A stretch of DNA of 64,000 nucleotides from Bradyrhizobium australiense (GTDB taxonomy: Bacteria; Pseudomonadota; Alphaproteobacteria; Rhizobiales; Xanthobacteraceae). Positions within the stretch are counted from its first letter, which is position 1. Every line of letters starts with the position of its first letter. The DNA is taken from the NCBI RefSeq assembly GCF_013114825.1, contig NZ_JAAVLX010000006.1, forward strand, positions 1 to 64,000, given 5' to 3'. Under the pieces are notes generated by a model. It worked only from the letters and a program-made list of their open reading frames with translations. It did not search any database and was not told the DNA's origin. The translations under genes and the position numbers were made by a program. Of the stretch, positions 57,713 to 64,000 are shown piece after piece.

Positions 57713-60589
57713 TTGCGTCTGATCAGGTGCCTTGCGCTGGTAGCGCTGGGCCTCATGATTGTTGCGGCCGCGCCTGCGGCGCATGCCATCGACGCGGTCA
57801 GCGTCCGCAGCGACGCGCCTGCCATCGATCTCACCGCCGTGCTCGACCACCAGCGCAGCGAAACCGATCGTATCCAGGTTTCGACGGCGCCGGGAACTGA
57901 CGGCATCGTCCGCCGCATCGAGGTCCGCGCCCGCGAGGGCGGACAGAACTGGGTGGTATTCGCGCTGGCCAACAACACCGACGACCAGCTCGACCGCCTG
58001 ATCGTCGCCCCGCATTATCGTATCGTGTCGTCGGGTCTGTTGTGGCCCGACCTCGGCCTGTCGCGCATCGCGACAATCACGCCGTCGACCGGCGACCGTC
58101 CCGAGCGCCAGGAAAGCGCGACCGCTGACATCTTCCGCATCACGCTCGACCCCGGCGCCGTCATCACCTTCGTGGCGGAACTGCGCACTGACAAGCTGCC
58201 GCAGCTCTATCTCTGGGAGCCCGACGCCTACAAGGACAAGGTCAACTCGTTCACGCTTTACCAAGGCATCGTGATCGGCATCTCCGGCCTGCTGGCGCTG
58301 GTGCTGACGATCCTGTTCGTGGTGAAGGGCAGCATCATGTTCCCCGCCGCCGCCGCGCTTGCCTGGGCGGTTCTGGTCTATATCGGCGTCGATTTCGGCT
58401 TCTGGGGCAAGGTGCTCGACATGTCGAACAACGCCGAGCGCGTCTGGCGCGCGGCCGGCGAAGCGATCCTGGCGGCGACGCTACTCGTGTTCCTGTTCGC
58501 CTATCTCAATCTCAGTCGCTGGCATGTGCGCTATTCCCACATCACCGTCGGCTGGCTCGCTTTCCTGGGCTCGCTGGTGGCGCTGGCGCTGTTCGATCCG
58601 GCGGTTGCCTCCGGCATTGCGCGCATCTCGCTGGTGCTGATCGCCTTCGCCGGTTTTGCGCTGATCGTCTATCTCTCAACGCATGGTTTCGACCGCGCGG
58701 TGCTGTTGATCCCGACCTGGTTCCTGCTGGTGGTCTGGGTGATCGCGGCAGGCATGACGGTGGCGGGCAGCGTCACCAACGACATCGTCGGTCCGGCGCT
58801 ACTCGGCGGCCTCGTGCTGATCGTGATGCTGATCGGATTTACGGTCATGCAACACGCGTTCGCCGGCGGCGGTGCGACCACCGGCATCGTCTCCGACATC
58901 GAGCGCCGCGCGCTGGCGCTGACCGGCTCCGGCGACCTGATCTGGGACTGGGACGTTTCCGCCGACAAGGTGTTCACCAGCCCGGAGACCGAAAGCCTGC
59001 TCGGGCTGAAGCGCGGCACGCTGGAAGGTCCCGCCGCAAAATGGCTGGAGGTGCTGCACCCGCTCGACCAGGATCGCTTCCGCGCGGCGCTGGACAGCGT
59101 GCTCGATCAGCGCCGCGGCCGGCTGGTGCAGGATTTTCGCCTGCGCACGCCCGATGGCCATTTCATGTGGTTCGCGCTGAAGGCGCGCCCGGTAGTCGGC
59201 TCCGACGGCGAGGTCTCGCGCGTGGTTGGAACGCTCACCGACGTCACCGAAATCAAGAACGCCGAAGAGCGCATGCTGCACGACTCCGTGCATGACAACC
59301 TCACCGGCTTGCCCAATCGCAAACTGTTCATGGATCGCCTCGGCGCAGTGGCCAATTTCGCCAAGAGCATGCCGAACCTGCGGCCGACGCTGATGGTGAT
59401 CGACCTCGACCGCTTCAAGCAGGTCAACGATTCCGTCGGCATCGCGGTCGGCGACTCCATCCTGCTGACGCTGGCACGGCGGCTGACCCGCATCCTGAAA
59501 CCGCAGGATACGCTGGCGCGGCTGGCCGGCGACCAGTTCGGCCTGATCCTGATGTCGGAGCAGGACCCGGCGCGCATCACTGCCTTCGCCGAAACCATCC
59601 GCAAGACCATCCGCGCGCCGATCGCCTTCAACGATCGCGAGATCTTCCTGACCGCTTCGATCGGGCTCGCGCTGTCGGATCCGCAGGCGCAACTGTCCGA
59701 CGAGATCATCAAGGACGCCGAGCTTGCGATGTATCACTCCAAGCGGATCGGCGGCGACCGCATCGACGTCTATAAGCCGGCCATGCGCGCGCGAAAGACC
59801 GACCGCCTGACGCTGGAAAGCGAATTGCGCCGCGCCATCGAGCGGCAGGAAATCACCATTCTCTACCAGCCGATCGTGCGGCTGGAAGATCGCTCGATCG
59901 CCGGCTTCGAGGCGCTGGCGCGCTGGGATCATCCCAAGCTCGGCCGGATGTCGCCGTCGGAATTCATCTCGATTGCGGAGGAAATCGGCCTGATCGTCGA
60001 TCTCGGCATGTTCGTGCTGGACCAGACCGCGCGGCAGCTTTCGGTGTGGCAGCGCGCGATGCGCTCGCGCGAGCCGATCTTCGCCTCCGTCAACGTCTCC
60101 TCGCGGCAATTGCTGCGGCACGACCTGATCCACGATATCCGCACCGTGCTGTCACGCTCGTCGGTGGCGCGCGGCACGCTGAAGCTGGAGCTCACCGAGT
60201 CGCTCGTCATGGAGAATCCGGAGCACGCCGCGCAGATGCTGACGCGCATTCGCGAACTCGGCACCGGACTGTCGCTGGACGATTTCGGCACCGGCCATTC
60301 CTCGCTGGCGTACCTGCAGCGCTTTCCCTTCGATACCATCAAGATCGACCAGTCCTTCGTGCGCACCACCAGCCGCGGCACGCGGCCGGTGATCCTCAAA
60401 TCGATCATCGCGCTGGCGCACGATCTCGGCATGGACGTGGTGGCGGAAGGCGCGGAGACGGATTCGGACGCGGTCGAGCTCTATCAATTGGGCTGCGAAT
60501 ATGCGCAAGGGTTCGCCTTCGGCGAGCCGATGGACGCGGATGCCGCGATGCGGCTACTCACGGAAGAACGGCTGGAAGCGGCGAGTTAA
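57713..60589 (+). CDS. Membrane GGDEF-EAL protein with degenerate GGDEF motif
   Basis: A 958-residue c-di-GMP signalling protein. Order: signal peptide (1-25); periplasmic 7TMR-DISM-like domain (about 30-160); about seven membrane helices (about 180-390); PAS (about 395-515); GGDEF (about 525-690) where the signature reads L-A-G-D-Q-F rather than GGDEF; EAL (about 700-945) with intact E-A-L, N-V-S-S-R-Q-L, L-T-E-S and D-D-F-G-T-G-H-S-S-L. The cyclase site is therefore probably inactive while the phosphodiesterase may work. It starts with TTG at 57713, GGAG 10 bases upstream. Confidence 0.9.
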   Translation: MRLIRCLALVALGLMIVAAAPAAHAIDAVSVRSDAPAIDLTAVLDHQRSETDRIQVSTAPGTDGIVRRIEVRAREGGQNWVVFALANNTDDQLDRLIVAPHYRIVSSGLLWPDLGLSRIATITPSTGDRPERQESATADIFRITLDPGAVITFVAELRTDKLPQLYLWEPDAYKDKVNSFTLYQGIVIGISGLLALVLTILFVVKGSIMFPAAAALAWAVLVYIGVDFGFWGKVLDMSNNAERVWRAAGEAILAATLLVFLFAYLNLSRWHVRYSHITVGWLAFLGSLVALALFDPAVASGIARISLVLIAFAGFALIVYLSTHGFDRAVLLIPTWFLLVVWVIAAGMTVAGSVTNDIVGPALLGGLVLIVMLIGFTVMQHAFAGGGATTGIVSDIERRALALTGSGDLIWDWDVSADKVFTSPETESLLGLKRGTLEGPAAKWLEVLHPLDQDRFRAALDSVLDQRRGRLVQDFRLRTPDGHFMWFALKARPVVGSDGEVSRVVGTLTDVTEIKNAEERMLHDSVHDNLTGLPNRKLFMDRLGAVANFAKSMPNLRPTLMVIDLDRFKQVNDSVGIAVGDSILLTLARRLTRILKPQDTLARLAGDQFGLILMSEQDPARITAFAETIRKTIRAPIAFNDREIFLTASIGLALSDPQAQLSDEIIKDAELAMYHSKRIGGDRIDVYKPAMRARKTDRLTLESELRRAIERQEITILYQPIVRLEDRSIAGFEALARWDHPKLGRMSPSEFISIAEEIGLIVDLGMFVLDQTARQLSVWQRAMRSREPIFASVNVSSRQLLRHDLIHDIRTVLSRSSVARGTLKLELTESLVMENPEHAAQMLTRIRELGTGLSLDDFGTGHSSLAYLQRFPFDTIKIDQSFVRTTSRGTRPVILKSIIALAHDLGMDVVAEGAETDSDAVELYQLGCEYAQGFAFGEPMDADAAMRLLTEERLEAAS

Positions 60590-60621
60590 TCGCGGTGCAA
60601 GTAATGCACCGCCCACCACGG

Positions 60622-60722
60622 TCGTCATCCCTGCGCAGGCGGGGATCCAGTACGCCGCGGCTCCTCGGCTCTATCCCTGACTTTCTGGAATACTGGATCG
60701 CCCGCCTTCGCGGGCGACGACA
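60622..60722. repeat. Dispersed palindromic repeat, 'GGGGATCCAGTACGCCGCGGC' family
   Basis: 'gtcatccctgcgcaggcggggatccagtacgccgcggctcctcggctctatccctg...ctggaatactggatcgcccgccttcgcgggcgacgacag'. Nearly the same as 25345-25444. It lies after the stop of the GGDEF-EAL gene. Confidence 0.8.
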
Positions 60723-60739
60723 GCTGAATTTTGCGGCAC

Positions 60740-60997
60740 TCACCGCTTCACCGGCATCCGCTTGAATTTCACGCTCTTCCCATCCGCCTGCCGCGTTGCG
60801 ATGTAGCCGGCTTCCAGGCAGGCCTGGCGCTGCGGCATCTTCTCCTGCGGGCTGCGCAAGGTTTCCCACCACGATGCTCGATGTGCGGCGCGCGGCAACG
60901 CCGCATCGATGATCTCCTCGATCTGTTCGAAGCTCAGCACGAATTCGGTGCGCGCCTGCGCCCTCAGATAGTCCCGTAGCGGATCATAAACGTTCAC
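60740..60997 (-). CDS. Small DUF7662-like protein
   Basis: An 85-residue protein: VNVYDPLRDYLRAQARTEFVLSFEQIEEIIDAALPRAAHRASWW, then LEAGYIATRQADGKSVKFKRMPVKR. The YDPL start, LSFEQIE and LPRAA...WW pattern is that of the DUF7662-type domain found in small proteins and in restriction-like contexts. GTG at 60997 with GAGGAT 10 bases upstream. Function unknown. Confidence 0.7.
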   Translation of the reverse strand: MNVYDPLRDYLRAQARTEFVLSFEQIEEIIDAALPRAAHRASWWETLRSPQEKMPQRQACLEAGYIATRQADGKSVKFKRMPVKR

Positions 60998-61128
60998 GCG
61001 TATCCTCAATGGCGAATTGCATAAAACCGTCGACGCCTGCAACCAGGCATTAACTCTCTATCATATCGCCGCCGCCGCTTAAGGCCGCAACAATTTATCC
61101 GGCGCATACCGGAAGCTTGGAGCGGACG

Positions 61129-62652
61129 ATGCTATTCGGACGGCGCAGAGACGTGGTCAACGGTTTGTTCAGAAAAGACGCCGGCCGCCGGCCCTGGCGG
61201 CTGTCGGCAAAACTCTTGATCGCTTCGTCGATCGCGACCGTGATCGGCTTCTCGACGATTTGCGCCAGCGTCATGCTCGACATGCGCCGCGGTGAGGAAG
61301 AACTCGCGCGGCAGACGCTGGAAAATCTCGCCTCGAGCATCGACGCCGATATCAACCGGAATATCGAACTCTACGATCTGTCACTGCGTAACGTGGCCAC
61401 CAATCTGGTGATGCCGGAGATCGAAAAGGTCAGCAAAGAGATTCGCCATCTGATTCTGTTCGACCATGCCGCGACTGCCAGGCATTTCGGCGCGATCCAG
61501 GTGTTCGACGCGCAGGGCAAGCTGATCATCGATGCAGCAAGCCTCGATCCGGTGCCGGAGGATCGCAGCGATGAGGAGTACTACTTCGTCCATCGCGACA
61601 AGCCCGACGTCGGCTTGTACATGAGCCGCCCGATGCTGCATCGCAGCGCCTACTCGATCGTACTCAGCCGACGCATTACAGACGCTGATGGTGGTTTTCT
61701 CGGTGTGGTCGTGGGCTCGATCCGCTTCAGCTATTTCCACGAACTGTTCGGACGGCTGACCCTCAACCCCGGCGACACGATCACCGTGCTGCGCCGCGAC
61801 CGGACGGTTATCATGCGGACGCCGTTCGACCTCGACATCATCGGCAAGAATTTGGCGGAGCGGAAAACCTGGAATCCGGCCAACCTGAAGGAGGGCGGAA
61901 ACTTCGCCGGCGTCGGCCCGGTGGATCCGACACCGCGGCTTTACGTTCGAAGCGCCAGCACGAGCCTGTTCTTTGTCGTGGTCGGAAAGCCGCTGGCAAG
62001 TGTCCTAAGCCTCTGGCACGGTGAGGTGATCCGGATCGGAGCGGTCATGCTGGCCCTGATCCTGTTCGTGCTCGGCACCACACTGTTCCTCGCGCGCGAG
62101 ATCGGCCGCCGCGCCGAGGCCGAGGAAAAGCTGGAAGAGCTTGCGACCACTGACGCGCTCACCGGCCTGAAGAACCGGCGCAAATTCGATTCCGAAATCG
62201 ACCTGGAATGGCGGCGGGCGGCCCGCAACCAGACCCCCGTCGCGGTGCTGATGATCGATGCCGATCATTTCAAATCCTACAATGACACGTTTGGACATCA
62301 GGCTGGCGACCAGGTGCTGGTCGGCATTGCGATCTGCATTTCCGACTCGGTGCGGCGGGCCGGCGACTGTCCGGCTAGATATGGCGGCGAGGAATTCGCG
62401 GTACTTCTGCCTGGCCTCTCGGCGGTGGAAGCGTTCACCGTCGCCGAGATCATCCGCCTGAAAGTCGAGCAATGGGCGGAAGACCCCAGCGTGACGACCG
62501 TTAGCATCGGCGTGGCAAGCATGACGCCCACAGCGGTGATCGATTGGTCCTATCTGATCGAAGCGGCCGACAAGGCGCTCTACGCAGCCAAGGCCAACGG
62601 TCGCAACCAGTCGGTGGTCGCCGCGATCCCGCAGCTTGCGCTGGTGGCTTAG
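61129..62652 (+). CDS. Cache-GGDEF diguanylate cyclase
   Basis: A 507-residue c-di-GMP synthase. Membrane helix 1 at about 33-52, a periplasmic double-Cache sensor (about 60-290; D-R-S-D-E-E-Y-Y-F-V-H-R-D, Y-S-I-V-L-S-R-R-I-T-D-A-D-G), helix 2 at about 305-325, then GGDEF (about 340-500) with an intact R-Y-G-G-E-E-F. The allosteric I-site R-A-G-D lies five residues upstream, so product inhibition is expected. I used ATG 61129; a TTG at 61117 is an alternative. Confidence 0.93.
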   Translation: MLFGRRRDVVNGLFRKDAGRRPWRLSAKLLIASSIATVIGFSTICASVMLDMRRGEEELARQTLENLASSIDADINRNIELYDLSLRNVATNLVMPEIEKVSKEIRHLILFDHAATARHFGAIQVFDAQGKLIIDAASLDPVPEDRSDEEYYFVHRDKPDVGLYMSRPMLHRSAYSIVLSRRITDADGGFLGVVVGSIRFSYFHELFGRLTLNPGDTITVLRRDRTVIMRTPFDLDIIGKNLAERKTWNPANLKEGGNFAGVGPVDPTPRLYVRSASTSLFFVVVGKPLASVLSLWHGEVIRIGAVMLALILFVLGTTLFLAREIGRRAEAEEKLEELATTDALTGLKNRRKFDSEIDLEWRRAARNQTPVAVLMIDADHFKSYNDTFGHQAGDQVLVGIAICISDSVRRAGDCPARYGGEEFAVLLPGLSAVEAFTVAEIIRLKVEQWAEDPSVTTVSIGVASMTPTAVIDWSYLIEAADKALYAAKANGRNQSVVAAIPQLALVA

Positions 62653-62659
62653 GCTATCT

Positions 62660-62760
62660 CGTCATGCCCGCGAAAGCGGGCATCCGGTACGCCGCGCCGC
62701 TTCCGATCATCACTAATGCCGCGGAGTACCGGATCATCCGCTTTCGCGTATGATGACAGC
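62660..62760. repeat. Dispersed palindromic repeat, 'CATCCGGTACGCCGCG' family
   Basis: 'tcgtcatgcccgcgaaagcgggcatccggtacgccgcgc...ccgcggagtaccggatcatccgctttcgcgtatgatgacag'. A variant of the family at 25345/60622, between convergent diguanylate cyclase and galU genes. Confidence 0.75.
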
Positions 62761-62786
62761 GGAGACGCTGATTGCGTCCCCGCCTC

Positions 62787-63665
62787 CTATTCCTCCAGAT
62801 ACTTCTTCATCTCCGCGCGCAGGCCGTCGCGCAGCTCGGCGCGGGCCATGCCGTAGGCGATGTTGGCGCGCAGAAAGCCCGACTTGGAGCCGCAATCGTG
62901 ACGTTCGCCCTCGAACTCGACGCCGTAGAATTTTTGCGTCTTGGCGAGAGCTTTCATCGCATCGGTGAGCTGGATCTCGTTGCCCGCCCCACGTTCCTGG
63001 GTTTCGAGAATTTTGAAGATCTCCGGCTGCAGGATGTAGCGCCCGGTGATGGAGAGATTTGACGGCGCCGTGCCTTTCGGCGGTTTTTCCACCATGCCGT
63101 CGACCTCGAACATGTTTTTGGCCAAGCGTTTGCCGACGCCGCAAATGCCGTATTGGTGGGTGAGATCGTCTGGCACCGCCTCGACCGCGAGCAGGTTCGA
63201 CTTCCCGCCGAGCTTTTCTGCCGCATCGATCATCTGCTTCAGGCAACCGGGCGTGTTCAGCACCAGTTCGTCCGGCAGCACCACGGCGAACGGCTCGTCG
63301 CCGACGATGTCGCGCGCGCACCAGACCGCGTGGCCGAGGCCGAGCGGCGCCTGCTGGCGGGTAAAACTCATCGCACCCGCCTCGGGCTGATCGCGCGCCA
63401 GAATGTCCTGCTCGGTCTTCTTGCCGCGCGCAGCCAGCGTGGTGTCGAGTTCGAACATCCGGTCGAAATGATCTTCGATCACGCCCTTGTTGCGCCCGGT
63501 GACGAAGACGAAATGCTCGATGCCGGCCTCCTTGGCCTCGTCGACCACGTATTGGATCAGGGGCTTGTCGACAATGGTCAGCATTTCCTTCGGCATCGCC
63601 TTGGTGGCGGGCAGGACGCGGGTGCCGAGACCGGCGACCGGGAAAACGGCTTTACGGATTTTCAT
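62787..63665 (-). CDS. galU: UTP-glucose-1-phosphate uridylyltransferase
   Basis: A 292-residue GalU, making UDP-glucose for exopolysaccharide and cell-envelope sugars. Nucleotide loop V-A-G-L-G-T-R-V-L-P-A-T-K (about 10-22), K-P-L-I-Q-Y-V-V-D-E-A (about 34-44), L-P-D-E-L-V-L (about 130) and V-E-K-P (about 190) are typical. ATG 63665 is chosen by family length; the ribosome binding site is weak. Confidence 0.95.
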   Translation of the reverse strand: MKIRKAVFPVAGLGTRVLPATKAMPKEMLTIVDKPLIQYVVDEAKEAGIEHFVFVTGRNKGVIEDHFDRMFELDTTLAARGKKTEQDILARDQPEAGAMSFTRQQAPLGLGHAVWCARDIVGDEPFAVVLPDELVLNTPGCLKQMIDAAEKLGGKSNLLAVEAVPDDLTHQYGICGVGKRLAKNMFEVDGMVEKPPKGTAPSNLSITGRYILQPEIFKILETQERGAGNEIQLTDAMKALAKTQKFYGVEFEGERHDCGSKSGFLRANIAYGMARAELRDGLRAEMKKYLEE

Positions 63666-63919
63666 GGGATGTCGGGCGCCTTGACATTGAGAAATTTGGA
63701 AATGCGGAAAGTGCTTTGATTGCACGTTGATAGTCGGTTTGCACCCCTGAACAAAGGCGGATGTATGGTGGCCTTCCCGCCTCCCTTGCACCTCCCCTTG
63801 CGCGCGCCGGGCACGACAACAAAATGCCCTCTGTTAAGCTGTTGGAAACCGTGACAGGGCCTTCTGGCACGGGGTTGGTTGCGACGGACGGGTACGGCAT
63901 GGGTCTTTTGGAACGAGCG

Positions 63920-64000
63920 ATGAGCAATCGAACCGGCGCGATCATAATCGTGGCCGCGGTGTTGTGTTCCTATCAGGCCGCTTTGGTCAGCCCGTCTCAT
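63920..64000 (+). CDS. Truncated exported protein at the window edge
   Basis: A frame open to the right end begins MSNRTGAIIIVAAVLCSYQA. Arg-4 followed by a 15-residue hydrophobic segment looks like a signal peptide. The frame extends upstream in phase to an ATG at 63824 (no ribosome binding site). Only 27 codons are visible, so no product can be named. It is divergent from galU. Confidence 0.45.
   Translation, partial: MSNRTGAIIIVAAVLCSYQAALVSPSH

Noticed and set aside
1..64000. tRNA, rRNA, prophage, integrase or insertion sequence
   Set aside because: Reading both strands I found no tRNA-like cloverleaf, no rRNA segment, no transposase, integrase or phage structural gene.

Overview
The window is high-GC chromosomal DNA from an alphaproteobacterium of the Nitrobacteraceae, most probably Bradyrhizobium or a close relative. 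The assignment rests on gene families I recognise (DUF2852, DUF1192, DUF1465, DUF4164, the fcl-6S RNA-zapA arrangement, ruvCAB close to ybgC) and on several families of palindromic dispersed repeats that I remember from Bradyrhizobium intergenic regions. No database search was possible, so the genus is an inference. I see no rRNA, tRNA, CRISPR array, prophage or intact insertion sequence.

Layout. 1-670: repeat-derived DNA. 672-5600: a secreted serine-hydrolase/beta-lactamase-fold protein, a serine acetyltransferase, a lipoprotein, and a DUF2852 gene behind a TetR regulator with two matching palindromic operators. 5700-20350: an accessory 'small-enzyme' region with YCII/DGPF proteins, SnoaL/NTF2 folds, two glutathione transferases, a RibD-type reductase with a divergent HxlR regulator, cupin, SDR, VOC, SRPBCC, DoxX-like, a DGPF-linked ECF sigma factor of the COG4941 type, two more TetR regulators with visible palindromes, and an overlapping pair of 37- and 39-codon microprotein genes. 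19680-26205: ybgC, an orphan VapB-type antitoxin, a Tat-exported phosphoesterase, and ruvB, a cytidine deaminase, ruvA, ruvC and yebC, all on the minus strand. 26406-32174 (plus strand): a soluble chemoreceptor with a PilZ domain and a three-gene molybdenum aldehyde oxidoreductase (PaoABC type); this block separates yebC from ymdB-like/fcl/6S RNA/zapA/DUF4164 (32303-34836).

35124-44683 is a central-carbon cluster: transketolase, GAPDH, phosphoglycerate kinase, class II and then class I fructose-bisphosphate aldolase, a ThiE-like protein, a Sel1-repeat protein and an inositol monophosphatase. The two aldolases are non-homologous enzymes for the same step. 44809-49179 is an RND efflux pump with its adaptor. 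50080-52688 holds a MotA/TolQ-like plus OmpA/MotB-like pair and a GNAT acetyltransferase. 52795-56474 holds an ABC exporter, rpmE, DUF1465 and DUF1192, with a candidate small RNA between the last two. 56594-63665 holds a quinone oxidoreductase, a GGDEF-EAL protein with a degenerate cyclase motif, a Cache-GGDEF diguanylate cyclase and galU; a truncated exported protein gene runs off the right end.

How it fits together: DNA repair and cell-division housekeeping, Calvin/gluconeogenic carbon flow, c-di-GMP signalling (PilZ receptor, GGDEF-EAL protein and diguanylate cyclase) and stress/detoxification genes. I do not see a clear new defence or mobile system. The least explained items are the microprotein pair (15602-15831), the candidate anti-Shine-Dalgarno small RNA (about 55915-56036) and the twin TetR operators (4806-4824, 5591-5615).
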